The notes: a model not told the origin generated them from the sequence alone. 64,000 nt of DNA from CAMTUH01 sp947084935 (GCA_947084935.1 CAMTUH010000001.1:124001-188000); one strand, 5' to 3'; shown: positions 52,604-60,900, counted from the first letter of the stretch. Made by a program: numbers and translations.

Positions 52604-53331
52604 AAGCAATTATTTTAGCAGCCGGTCGTGGCAGCCGGATGGGCCATTTGACCGATAAACAGCCTAAGTGTATGACGCGGTTAGCGAAGAAACCTTTACT
52701 GGAATGGCAGCTCAGCAGTTTGTGTGATGCGGGATGTGACCCGATTGCCGTAGTCGCGGGTTACTCACATCATCATTTTGATCACTATAACGTGACTAAA
52801 TTTATCAACGCTCGCTGGCAGGAAACCACGATGGTGGCTTCATTATTAGAAGCCAGAAGCTGGTTCAGGCACGATACCTGTATCATTAGCTATTCAGATA
52901 TTTTCTATTCTGCGGCTACGGTTAAAGCGCTAATTGATGGGGATACGTCGTTTGCGATCAGTTATGATCCCAATTGGAAGGAATTATGGGAAGGGCGTTT
53001 TGCAGATCCCTTGTCTGATGCGGAGACGTTTCATTTGGATGCTGAGCAGTATTTATTAGAAATTGGAAAAAAATCAGATGATTATTCCAATATTCAAGGG
53101 CAATACATGGGGCTCCTTAAGATTACACCCACTGCTTGGCTGCAGATAGAGAATTTTCTTTCTCAGTGTGATGAGCGGCAAATAAATACGATGGATATGA
53201 CGTCTCTTCTTAATCAACTCATTCAAAAGAACGTTCAAATTAAAGCTGTCCCCTGCCAGGGCCTTTGGGGCGAAATCGATAGTGAATCCGATTTGCGGTA
53301 TTTTGAGGGTATGCTGCAAAAACTTGTTTAA
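52600..53331 (+). CDS. LicC-like nucleotidyltransferase, candidate CTP:phosphoglutamine cytidylyltransferase (Cj1416-like)
   Basis: 243 residues. AIILAAGRGSRMGHLTDKQPKCMTRL is the nucleotide-binding loop of sugar-nucleotide and LicC-type cytidylyltransferases, SYSDIFYSAATV has the metal-binding Asp, and GEIDSESDLRYFE is the closing motif with acidic residues. Cj1416 of C. jejuni activates L-glutamine phosphate with CTP. It ends the rightward operon, overlapping the hydrolase gene by four bases, and its stop overlaps the opposing Cys-rich protein gene by four. Alternative: a phosphocholine or aminoethylphosphonate cytidylyltransferase. The glutamine-related partners make that less likely. Confidence 0.75.
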   Translation: MKAIILAAGRGSRMGHLTDKQPKCMTRLAKKPLLEWQLSSLCDAGCDPIAVVAGYSHHHFDHYNVTKFINARWQETTMVASLLEARSWFRHDTCIISYSDIFYSAATVKALIDGDTSFAISYDPNWKELWEGRFADPLSDAETFHLDAEQYLLEIGKKSDDYSNIQGQYMGLLKITPTAWLQIENFLSQCDERQINTMDMTSLLNQLIQKNVQIKAVPCQGLWGEIDSESDLRYFEGMLQKLV

Positions 53332-53705
53332 CGACAGCTGTCGCGCCCACCATCCCGATCACAGAGGGGAATACGATTGTGTTGGCAAAACGATTGAGTT
53401 ACCAAAGAGCAGGGAGGCTCGGGTTCGCTTTGAAAAGCAACCGCTAAACACGTCGCCTGATCTTTGTAAATAGAATCAGGGGTGCACTGTGGGGACAGCG
53501 ATAATGGTTTACAGGAAATAGTGTCGAGATCGAGGCAATAGGGTTGCGTAGCTAGGACTCCATCGTGAGGCATGCATAAACAATAAGGATACATCTCTGG
53601 AGAACAGCCGTCTTCGTCAGGACCGCACAGGTAATATAATTGGTCGGCATGGCTGGTTATGCACAGAAATAGGCAAAAAATGGCGAAAATAAGACGATTG
53701 AACAT
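53328..53705 (-). CDS. Small secreted cysteine-rich protein
   Basis: 125 residues from the ATG at 53703-53705 with AAAGGA seven bases upstream. A signal peptide (MFNRLIFAIFCLFLCITSHA) is followed by a mature part of about 105 residues with 12 Cys in spaced pairs (CLC, DGC, SPQC, PPC and so on), so up to six disulfides. Many Pro and Asp residues are present and there are no long hydrophobic segments. No family is recognised. It could be a periplasmic or exported effector-like protein or a structural protein; nothing decides. The frame is open further upstream to 54083 but without a start signal. Confidence 0.65.
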   Translation of the reverse strand: MFNRLIFAIFCLFLCITSHADQLYYLCGPDEDGCSPEMYPYCLCMPHDGVLATQPYCLDLDTISCKPLSLSPQCTPDSIYKDQATCLAVAFQSEPEPPCSLVTQSFCQHNRIPLCDRDGGRDSCR

Positions 53706-53897
53706 GCTGGTATCCTTTTGTTTGTATATGTCACCTAGTGCTCCGTCAAATAAGTTTTTGACGACAGGCTCTAGTTTTATCGAACGAGGGAAATTTTCAA
53801 TACCGGGATTTGAGATACAGCCAATAAGTAACTGATGTGTACACGTACGTGGGTTGCCACTATAATAAATCCCAAAAGGATTGATAGCTGCTTCACG

Positions 53898-55082
53898 ATG
53901 AAAAAATTTTCTCTTTACGTACTTGTGGTTTTTTTTCTGATTATGGCGCTGAGCGCTTCTTTCGCTGCGGATAACGATTTTACTACCGTAAATCCTAAAT
54001 GGACGAAGCATTGGTGGGTTGATATTACAGCGGGATACAGCGAGTTTGCTTTTACCAATGCGAACCTTCAGTCGGGATTTCACGCGCGACGCGTCACGAC
54101 GGGGAGCACTTCTTTTCGTGGAGAATTGGGCTTTAATTTTAATCGTTATTGTGCGATTGCTTTAAGTTTAATGCGCGGCGCTTATTGGGTGCAGTACCAC
54201 GGAATTCTGGAAGACAATGATTGGCACAGCGTGTGGAATAATTTATTCGGTTTGACGCTAAGGTCGACGGTGCCTTTGTCAGAATCGGTGGGATTATACG
54301 GCGAAGGCGGTTTGGGTTATATTTCTCGCCACGGTTTTGATATCAACGGCGTAACGGCTATCAAAGATGCGACAGTGTTAACGCCGATGTTGGGTGCTGG
54401 ATTTATTTTTAATGTCTGGAAAGATCTGTTTATTGATCTCGATACGGTTTACGCTTTGCCGAATGCCGCGAAAAATCAGCCGCAAACGTGGTACGGTGGA
54501 CTGGGTATTTTTTATTTATTAGGGTCAAGCCCTGTGCCTGCATCGGAAATGACTTATTGGTTTCCACGCAATTTTATTCAATTAGATTACATGAATAGAG
54601 ATTTATTTTACGCGAATGTGGCCGGATCAATTTACCTGCCGATTTTTTTTAAGGGTGATATTTCGGTTAAACAAGGTCTTTCTTTCATTTATGAAAAAAC
54701 GTTTTTCCACACGAGCAAGAATTTTTCGCTGGAAATGGGTGCGTCGGGCGGCTACTGGGCAAGCAATCATCTGTCGCAAAATTTTACGACGCTAACGTTA
54801 TTTCCAGAAATTAAATTGTGGCTTGTGCGGTGTCCAAGATTTGATTTGTATATCACTTATTCCTTGGCGGGTCTTACGTTCATTTCGCGCAATTGGATTG
54901 ATAATCAAAAAACCGGTACGAATTTTACTTTCCAAGATTTTATGGGGATTGGCGCGTTTTTAGGTAGGTCGAAACAATTCAACCTGAATATTCAAATCAT
55001 GCATTTCTCGAATGGTAATCTGTTTCCACAAAATCCAGGCATTGATGTGCCGTTGATGTTTGGGTTGGGATATGCGTTCTAA
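53898..55082 (+). CDS. Putative outer-membrane beta-barrel protein
   Basis: 394 residues from the ATG at 53898, which begins a signal peptide (MKKFSLYVLVVFFLIMALSASFAA). The mature sequence is made of alternating polar and hydrophobic strands with many Tyr, Trp and Phe at strand ends (WWVDITAGYSEFAF, VGLYGEGGLGYISRHGF, WYGGLGIFYLLG) and ends in GLGYAF, a terminal aromatic as required for barrel assembly. The second half has an acyloxyacyl-hydrolase/PagL-like look (IQIMHFSNGNLFPQNPG, where HFSNG resembles the PagL HxSNG motif), which hints at lipid A 3-O-deacylase activity. The fit is suggestive, not certain. Confidence 0.6.
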   Translation: MKKFSLYVLVVFFLIMALSASFAADNDFTTVNPKWTKHWWVDITAGYSEFAFTNANLQSGFHARRVTTGSTSFRGELGFNFNRYCAIALSLMRGAYWVQYHGILEDNDWHSVWNNLFGLTLRSTVPLSESVGLYGEGGLGYISRHGFDINGVTAIKDATVLTPMLGAGFIFNVWKDLFIDLDTVYALPNAAKNQPQTWYGGLGIFYLLGSSPVPASEMTYWFPRNFIQLDYMNRDLFYANVAGSIYLPIFFKGDISVKQGLSFIYEKTFFHTSKNFSLEMGASGGYWASNHLSQNFTTLTLFPEIKLWLVRCPRFDLYITYSLAGLTFISRNWIDNQKTGTNFTFQDFMGIGAFLGRSKQFNLNIQIMHFSNGNLFPQNPGIDVPLMFGLGYAF

Positions 55083-55365
55083 AGGGGGTGTTGGCATTTC
55101 GGGGAGATTTGCAGCCTTGATGAAACGCTTTTGTGGTGGTGACCATAAAAAATACATTATTTCAATGGGTTACATATTCATTTGGATAGGGCTCCTCCCG
55201 CCCCCAATTCCCTTAATATATTGCAAAAGCCCGTGTGTATCTTGGATTTTTGATGTACAATACGCATTGCGATGGCACAGATTCGTTCGGTACTTCTCTT
55301 AGTTCAGTGACAGTTCTGACTATCTTGCACAAGCATTATCTAAAACAACATTAAGGAGTTTGACT
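55083..55365. promoter_or_regulatory. Upstream region of the RRM gene
   Basis: 283 bases with no convincing gene. A ttgatgtacaatacgca stretch near 55249-55265 could hold part of a promoter. An AAGGAG ribosome-binding site lies at 55353-55358. Cold-shock-like long leaders are common for such RNA-binding proteins, but I see no defined structure. Confidence 0.35.
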
Positions 55366-55698
55366 GTGAGTCAAAACAAAATCTATGTAGGAAGTTTGGC
55401 GTATGAAGTGACGGGAGGCGATCTCGAAGCTCATTTCCGCCAATTTGGTGATATCGCTGAAGTTAAGTTAATCACCGATCGGGAAACAGGACGTTCGAGA
55501 GGATTTGCTTTTATTACGTTTGCGAATCCCGCTGGAGCGCAAGCTTCCTTAGCGGCTGATGGTGCTGAACTGAAAGGCAAAAAAATGCGAGTCAACATGG
55601 CTCGAGAAGACGATCGACGTCGTGCTGGTGGCGGTGGTGGCGGTCGTCCTCCGCGTCAGTCACAAGGTGGTCACCGAGGGGATCGGGATCGCTGGTAA
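55366..55698 (+). CDS. RNA-binding protein with RRM domain and Gly/Arg-rich tail
   Basis: 110 residues from the GTG at 55366, which is seven bases after AAGGAG; a TTG at 55360 would be too close. One RRM domain spans about residues 4-80, with RNP2 KIYVGSLAY and RNP1 RGFAFITFA. The tail is rich in Gly, Arg and Gln (DDRRRAGGGGGGRPPRQ). It belongs to the small bacterial Rbp family, which binds RNA in cold or stress adaptation. A terminator-like hairpin follows. Confidence 0.88.
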   Translation: MSQNKIYVGSLAYEVTGGDLEAHFRQFGDIAEVKLITDRETGRSRGFAFITFANPAGAQASLAADGAELKGKKMRVNMAREDDRRRAGGGGGGRPPRQSQGGHRGDRDRW

Positions 55699-55706
55699 CC
55701 TTTGAT

Positions 55707-55751
55707 TCTGTTCGACGCCAATTGACTATACTCGGTTGGCGTCGAGACAGA
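55707..55751 (+). terminator. Hairpin after the RRM gene
   Basis: Arms tctgttcgacgccaa (55707-55721) and ttggcgtcgagacaga (55736-55751) pair over about 15 bases with one bulge around a 14-base loop; a T-rich stretch follows shortly after. This is consistent with a Rho-independent terminator, though the T-run is imperfect. Confidence 0.6.
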
Positions 55752-55858
55752 ACGCTTCTTTCTCACGATTTTTCACGAATTCTATTAATAAATTAATGCA
55801 GTCATGGCGCTGGATGATTTGCCATGATAAGATTTTCGCGTCAGAGGGATTTATAAAG

Positions 55859-56957
55859 ATGTTAGAAATCAATGCACTGGCCGAAAAACTCCGCGACCTT
55901 AAGTCTCGTCACGAGGCTTTACGGGGGTATCTTTGACCTCGACAATAAAAAGACCCGCCTATTAGAAGTCCAGCGTGAGCTCGAAGATCCTGCTATTTGG
56001 CAGAATCCCGAAAAAGCGCAGGCATTTGGCCGTGAGCGAGCCGAACTCGAAGCAGTGGTGCAACGGTTGATGGGGCTCACCAGCGCCATTGCCGATGCGG
56101 AAGAAATGATCCCCTTAGTGAAACAAGAAAAAGATATGCAATTGCTTCGAGAATTAAATGGGGAAGTTAAGCAAATCGAAGAAACCCTTGCACATTTAGA
56201 ATTTCAGCGAATGTTTTCGGGAGAAATGGACGCACACAACGCGTATCTCGACATTCAATCCGGTTCCGGTGGTACGGAAGCACAAGATTGGGCAGAAATG
56301 CTGTTGCGCATGTACCTCAGGTGGGGCGATAAACGCGGATTTAAAACCACTTTGTTGGAAGCTTCCGCGGGTGAAGTAGCCGGAATTAAAAGCGCGACGG
56401 TAAAATTTGAAGGGAATTATGCATACGGTTGGTTACGTACCGAAAGCGGTGTGCACCGATTAGTGCGGAAATCGCCGTTCGATTCCGGCAATCGCCGCCA
56501 TACTTCTTTTGCGTCGGTTTTCGTGTCGCCGGAAGTGGACGACGATATTGAAATTGAAATTAATCCCGCGGAATTACGTGTGGATACGTACCGAGCGAGC
56601 GGTGCAGGTGGTCAGCACGTCAATCGAACGGATTCTGCCGTGCGCATCACGCACTTACCGACGAATATTGTGGTGCAGTGTCAAAACGAACGTTCACAAC
56701 ACAAAAACCGCGATCAAGCAATGAAACAGTTGCGCGCGAAATTATACGAATTGGAAATGAAAAAACGGGAAGAAAAGCAAGCGGCCATCGAGGCCAGCAA
56801 GGCGGATATTACCTGGGGGAGTCAAATTCGTTCTTACGTATTAGACGATTCGCGCGTTAAAGATTTACGCACCGGGGTTGAAACGCGTGATACGCAATCG
56901 GTTTTGGACGGTGATATTGATTTGTTTATTGAAGCTTCTTTGAAGCAGCAGGAATAG
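55859..56957 (+). CDS. prfB: Peptide chain release factor 2, with programmed +1 frameshift
   Basis: 365 residues after frameshifting. The first 25 codons run from the ATG at 55859 to an in-frame TGA (55934-55936). Translation shifts +1 at CTT-TGA-C and continues to 56957. The body has KSPFDSGNRRHTSF (the SPF tripeptide that reads UGA/UAA) and GAGGQHVNRTDSAVR (the GGQ that triggers peptide release). Length equals the E. coli protein. Low RF2 lets ribosomes pause at the UGA and shift, so RF2 controls its own level. The next gene (MFS) starts three bases after the stop. Usual neighbour lysS is found 1.8 kb downstream, behind two inserted genes. Confidence 0.95.
55922..55937 (+). promoter_or_regulatory. 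prfB programmed frameshift site
   Basis: The sequence cgggggtatctttgac contains a Shine-Dalgarno-like GGGGG just ahead of the slippery CTT and the UGA stop followed by C. The canonical element begins AGGGGG; here the first A is C, leaving a G-run at the right spacing. Confidence 0.93.
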
Positions 56958-56960
56958 AAA

Positions 56961-58148
56961 ATGGAATTGAGCGTCAACACACAAAAGCCCAGTTTTTTTA
57001 TCTTATTTTTGCTGATTTCCTTTGCCTCCATCAGTGCGATTTTTTATACGCCTGCGCTTCCGGCCATTGCCCAATTTTTCCATATCACCGCCGATCACGC
57101 CCAGTTGACCTTGATCCTCTATTTGGTTGGGTTTGCGGTGGGTCAATTGTGTTATGGGCCGATTTCCAATCGATACGGGCGGAAACCCGTGGTGTGTTTC
57201 GGCTTGTTTTTGGCAGTGCTCAGTTCATTTCTTTGTGGGTTATCCGCGGAATTTCATGCGTTTTGGTTGTTGTTGGTATTTCGAATGATGCAGGCGATGG
57301 GTGCTTGCGTGGGGATGATGATGACGTTCACGATCGTAGCCGATTATTACAAAACAGGCACGGCACGAATCAATACCTTATTAATTTTATCCATAGCCGT
57401 GTTGCCGCCGGTGGCCACGGTGATCGGCGGTTTTATTGTGCAGCACGTCAATTGGCAGGCGTGTTTTTATTTCATCACGGTATACGGCATTTTTGTGTTG
57501 CTGTTGTGTTTGCGCTTACCGGAAACGTGTCCTCAGGTGGATCGACATGCGTTAAAAGTTGGTAATATTATTCGTGGGTATCTCGCACAGCTGACGCACA
57601 GTCAATTCATGTTATTCTCGATTTTTATGGGCTGCGTTACCTCGATTGTTTATATTTTTGCAGCAGAATCGCCATTTATTGCAATTCATTTAATGGGATT
57701 AAGCCCATCGGCCTATGGTGTGTGGGTATTATTGCCTTATCTGGGGTTGGCCATCAGCTGTCTGGTTTCGGCCAAATTAGCGCACCGTGTTAAGCTCACT
57801 CGAATGATTCGTATTGGCATGACGGCCATATTATTTTTTAGTCTTGTGATGTGGTTTTGTTTTTCGCGAGGGTGGGTCAATGAATTCAGCTTATTCTTCT
57901 TAACGGGCTTTATCTTTTTTTTCGAGATTTTTGTTTTTGCTAACTCAGCCACGTTAGCGACTCTGATCTCCGAGAATAAATCCAATGCTTCCGCCGTCAT
58001 GAATTTTTTTAATGTGGGCATTCCCGTGATCGCACTGCAAATGTTTGGTCTGGTGCCCGGCGTGGATCCTACGGCTATGCCAATTGGGTTGACGTTATTA
58101 ATGCTGATTGTTATTGTGCTGTCTTTCTTTATCAAGGTTGATTATTAA
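56961..58148 (+). CDS. MFS transporter, Bcr/CflA drug-resistance type
   Basis: 395 residues with 12 predicted transmembrane segments. FYTPALPAIAQFFHITADHAQLTL and GFAVGQLCYGPISNRYGRKPVVCFG form the conserved start and loop 2-3 motif (GxxSxRxGRKP) of Bcr/CflA proton-coupled exporters. It begins three bases behind prfB and its stop overlaps the arfB start, so it is part of that operon. The exported compound is unknown. Confidence 0.85.
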   Translation: MELSVNTQKPSFFILFLLISFASISAIFYTPALPAIAQFFHITADHAQLTLILYLVGFAVGQLCYGPISNRYGRKPVVCFGLFLAVLSSFLCGLSAEFHAFWLLLVFRMMQAMGACVGMMMTFTIVADYYKTGTARINTLLILSIAVLPPVATVIGGFIVQHVNWQACFYFITVYGIFVLLLCLRLPETCPQVDRHALKVGNIIRGYLAQLTHSQFMLFSIFMGCVTSIVYIFAAESPFIAIHLMGLSPSAYGVWVLLPYLGLAISCLVSAKLAHRVKLTRMIRIGMTAILFFSLVMWFCFSRGWVNEFSLFFLTGFIFFFEIFVFANSATLATLISENKSNASAVMNFFNVGIPVIALQMFGLVPGVDPTAMPIGLTLLMLIVIVLSFFIKVDY

Positions 58149-58567
58149 TGGCTAAAATTACCGATAAGATCCATTTGGATGAAAATGAAATCGAATGGCA
58201 TTTTATCCGATCGAGTGGTCCTGGTGGCCAGAACGTGAATAAGGTGGCGACGGCTGCGCAACTGCGATTTAACATCAAGAAGACTCCTTCCTTACCCGAA
58301 GAGGTCAAGTCGCGATTGATGGCCGTGGTGGGTAATCGGGTGAATACGGAGGGTGAATTAATCATCACCGGGCGGCGTTTTCGTACCCAGAAACAAAATC
58401 GCGCCGATGCCTTATCAAGACTCGTTCATTTCATCACACTTGCTTCTCGATCACCCAAGAAACGTAAAAAAACCAAGCCTTCGAAAGCGGCCAAAGAAAA
58501 ACGGTTAACGAGCAAACGGAAGCAATCACAAAAGAAGCGCTTAAGAGGGCGTATTAACGAATCATGA
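58148..58567 (+). CDS. arfB: Alternative ribosome-rescue factor B (peptidyl-tRNA hydrolase)
   Basis: 139 residues. RSSGPGGQNVNKVATAAQLRF contains the GGQ motif in the ArfB/YaeJ context, and the basic C-terminal tail (SKAAKEKRLTSKRKQSQKKRLRGR, counted within the last 45 residues) enters the empty mRNA channel of stalled ribosomes. It releases peptides from ribosomes stalled without a stop codon. Stop-start overlap with the MFS gene (TAATG) shows co-transcription. Placing it next to prfB joins two release-type factors. Confidence 0.92.
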   Translation: MAKITDKIHLDENEIEWHFIRSSGPGGQNVNKVATAAQLRFNIKKTPSLPEEVKSRLMAVVGNRVNTEGELIITGRRFRTQKQNRADALSRLVHFITLASRSPKKRKKTKPSKAAKEKRLTSKRKQSQKKRLRGRINES

Positions 58568-58608
58568 TTCGTACAAATTGTATATCATAATTTCTGAGCG
58601 CTCGCCCA

Positions 58609-58688
58609 AGGGGTGGCGCCGGAGGCGGGGACCCCATCGCGCGCAGGCACGAGCACGATGGGGTGCCGCAGGCGACAGGACCCCGAGG
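58609..58688. repeat. Repeat D, copy 2 (leader of lysS)
   Basis: An 80-base element with the same ends (aggggtggcgccgg and caggcgacaggaccccgagg) as 27186-27267. It lies in the 153-base gap between arfB and lysS, ending 32 bases before the lysS start. Because it is an open frame it extends the lysS frame leftward artificially. Confidence 0.85.
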
Positions 58689-58720
58689 GCGAATTTACGG
58701 AAGATTCAGGAGCAAATCGT

Positions 58721-60232
58721 ATGAATAATGAAATCCAAGTGGGTCCTGAGCGACCGACGGACGAAAACGAGCAAATCGCACAGCGTAAATCTAAGCTGGC
58801 TACTTTGCGGGCGAGTGGGCCGGCTTATCCGAACGATTTTAAGCGCGACAGCTTGGCGCAAGAGGTGCATCTTGCCTACGATTCTTACGACAACGATGCC
58901 TTGCAAACGAAACCCATCCGCGTGAAATTAGCGGGGCGTATGATGACGCGCCGTCTAATGGGTAAAGCGAGTTTTGCGCACATCCAAGACATGAGCGGTC
59001 GGATTCAGTTGTATATCGCTCGTGATCACTTGCCGACGGGTGTTTATGAGGCGTTTAAAACGTGGGATCTTGGCGATATCGTGTGTGTTGAAGGCGATCT
59101 CTTTAAAACAAAAACGGGCGAGCTTTCCGTTAAGGCGGATCACCTGCGGTTGCTGACTAAAGCGCTGCGACCCATGCCGGATAAATTTCACGGGCTTCAC
59201 GATCACGAGCAACGGTTTCGTCAGCGGTATTTAGATTTAATCGTTAATGAAGAAACGCGTCGCTTATTCGAACGACGCTCGCAAATCATTGCGGAGATTC
59301 GCCGATTTCTCGACCATCGTGGGTTTGTTGAAGTGGAAACCCCCATGATGCAACCCGTAGCCGGTGGCGCAGCGGCCAGACCATTTGAAACGCACCACAA
59401 TGCGATGGATATGGATTTGTATTTGCGTATTGCTCCTGAATTATATTTAAAAAGATTGGTCGTTGGTGGTATTGAGAAAGTTTACGAAATTAATCGAAAT
59501 TTTCGCAACGAAGGTATTTCAACGCGGCACAATCCTGAATTTACGATGCTGGAATTTTATCAAGCGTACGCGACTTATGAAAACATGATGGATTTAACTG
59601 AGGAGATGATCCGTCGTTTAGGGGAGGAAGTGATCGGGTCTCTGAAAATCACGTATCAAGGAATGGAGATTGATCTCAGTAAACCGTTTCAACGTATGGC
59701 GCTGCGCGACGCGATTTTGTACTTCAATCCCGATCTCAAACCCGAACAATTGGACGATTTTGAGAAGGCGAAACGCTTGGCGGGCGAACACGATATCGCT
59801 ACGCCCAGTCATTATGGGTTGGGGAAAATTCAATTTGAATTGTTTGAGAAGTTGGTAGAACGGAAATTACAGCAGCCGATTTTTATCACCCATTTTCCAA
59901 AAGAAGTATCGCCTTTATCGCGTGCGAATGATAAGAACGATTTCCTTGCGGATCGATTTGAATTCTTTGTCGGTGCGCAGGAAATTGCGAATGGATTTTC
60001 AGAATTAAACGACCCAGAAGATCAAGCGGCCCGCTTTCGGGAACAATTGAGAGCACGTGAGGCCGGAGATTTGGAAGCGATGAGCTTTGATTCCGATTAC
60101 ATCACGGCGCTGGAGTACGGGCTTCCGCCGACTGCGGGGGAGGGCATCGGCATTGATCGGTTGGTCATGTTGCTTACGGACAGTCCCTCCATTCGCGACG
60201 TGATTTTATTCCCATTGTTGCGGATAAAATAG
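58721..60232 (+). CDS. lysS: Lysyl-tRNA synthetase (class II)
   Basis: 503 residues from the ATG at 58721, which has AGGAG eight bases upstream. An open frame reaches back to 58613 only because repeat D is stop-free. An OB-fold anticodon-binding domain (about 65-150, with MTRRLMGKASFAHIQDMSGRIQLY) precedes the class II core. Motif 1 is in GFVEVETPMMQP, motif 2 is FRNEGISTRHNPEFTMLEFYQAYA, and motif 3 is in GEGIGIDRLVML. It attaches Lys to tRNA-Lys in the cytoplasm. Pairing with prfB nearby is the usual gamma-proteobacterial arrangement, here interrupted by two genes and a repeat. Confidence 0.95.
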   Translation: MNNEIQVGPERPTDENEQIAQRKSKLATLRASGPAYPNDFKRDSLAQEVHLAYDSYDNDALQTKPIRVKLAGRMMTRRLMGKASFAHIQDMSGRIQLYIARDHLPTGVYEAFKTWDLGDIVCVEGDLFKTKTGELSVKADHLRLLTKALRPMPDKFHGLHDHEQRFRQRYLDLIVNEETRRLFERRSQIIAEIRRFLDHRGFVEVETPMMQPVAGGAAARPFETHHNAMDMDLYLRIAPELYLKRLVVGGIEKVYEINRNFRNEGISTRHNPEFTMLEFYQAYATYENMMDLTEEMIRRLGEEVIGSLKITYQGMEIDLSKPFQRMALRDAILYFNPDLKPEQLDDFEKAKRLAGEHDIATPSHYGLGKIQFELFEKLVERKLQQPIFITHFPKEVSPLSRANDKNDFLADRFEFFVGAQEIANGFSELNDPEDQAARFREQLRAREAGDLEAMSFDSDYITALEYGLPPTAGEGIGIDRLVMLLTDSPSIRDVILFPLLRIK

Positions 60233-60279
60233 TTTACGGATAATATGGATAAGGTAAAGAACTGTAAAAGGAGTTACCG

Positions 60280-60438
60280 ATGTTAGTGTGGGTTCTTATA
60301 TTCTTGGTAATAGCCGTGATCGCTGCAGTTTTCGGGTTTACTGGAATTGCAAGGGCTGCTGCCAGCATCGCAAAAGTCCTCTTTTTCATTTTCCTGGTTC
60401 TCTTTGTCGTTTCGCTTTTGCTATTGATTTTTCGCTAA
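60280..60438 (+). CDS. DUF1328 small membrane protein
   Basis: 52 residues, too short for most gene finders. MLVWVLIFLVIAVIAAVFGF then TGIARAAASIAKVLFFIFLV matches the DUF1328 (YtjA-like) family, which has two transmembrane helices and the FGFTGI turn. RBS AAGGAG is six bases upstream of the ATG. The function of the family is unknown; it is often stress-linked. It stands between lysS and a repeat. Confidence 0.85.
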   Translation: MLVWVLIFLVIAVIAAVFGFTGIARAAASIAKVLFFIFLVLFVVSLLLLIFR

Positions 60439-60556
60439 GTGATCGAATTCCTGGGTTACGTCCCGAAGCGTGGCCTGCCCTCGCCTTGCGGGGGGCTTCA
60501 CCCAGGCTACGAATTAAACCGTAGCCTTGATGGAGCGCTTAGCGAAATCAAGGAAT
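60439..60556. repeat. Palindromic repeat B, copy 4
   Basis: Contains aattcctgggttacg, a central tgccttgcggggggc region, cacccaggctacg, and then gtagccttgatggagcg with gaaatcaaggaattt. These are the same arms as the copies at 20.4, 21.0 and 23.9 kb. It ends about 12 bases from the stop of the Lys-rich protein gene on the other strand. Confidence 0.85.
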
Positions 60557-60567
60557 TTAATTCATCA

Positions 60568-60843
60568 CTAACGTTTTTTCTTTCTTGATTTGCTCTTGGA
60601 TTTCTTTTTCGAAGTCTTTTTGTATTTTTTCTTTGGAACCTTCTTTTTTACAGCTTTTTTAGATTTCACTTTTTTAGGCACTTTAGCTCCTTTTTTGCGC
60701 GCCTTCGATAAGGCAATGGCTATCGCCTGTTTTCGACTTTTTACCTTTTTGCGTTTCGGACCGCTGTGCGCCTTTCTTTTCTTATAGCGGCGCAGCTCCT
60801 TTTTTACCGCCTTTTGTGCACTTTTGCCGTATTTCCGAGCCAT
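60568..60843 (-). CDS. Lysine-rich basic protein (DUF6496-like N-terminus)
   Basis: 91 residues with about half Lys and Arg. MARKYGKSAQKAVKKELRRYK and KVKSRKQAIAIALSKARKKGAKVP match DUF6496 proteins, followed by a histone-H1-like C-terminal tail of KK-rich repeats (VKSKKAVKKKVPKKKYKK). Such a protein could bind DNA or RNA as a nucleoid protein; C. burnetii relatives use basic histone-like proteins in their condensed cell form. RBS AAGGAG lies just upstream on this strand. Binding role is inference from composition. Confidence 0.7.
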   Translation of the reverse strand: MARKYGKSAQKAVKKELRRYKKRKAHSGPKRKKVKSRKQAIAIALSKARKKGAKVPKKVKSKKAVKKKVPKKKYKKTSKKKSKSKSRKKKR

Positions 60844-60900
60844 GATAGGTCTCCTTTTAGTTACTTATTGTTTAATATAGTATAAATGTTGTTTTCTTTA

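Noticed and set aside
53706..54083. 126-residue N-terminal extension of the Cys-rich protein
   Set aside because: It runs antisense over the start of the barrel gene and lacks RBS. The signal peptide ATG at 53705 is convincing.
55736..55936. Separate small gene upstream of release factor 2
   Set aside because: Its last 25 codons are the first part of prfB before the programmed frameshift; the part before 55859 has no start signals.
58613..58720. Longer N-terminus of lysS starting at 58613
   Set aside because: This stretch is encoded by repeat D, lacks a ribosome-binding site, and the ATG at 58721 has a good one and matches the family start.
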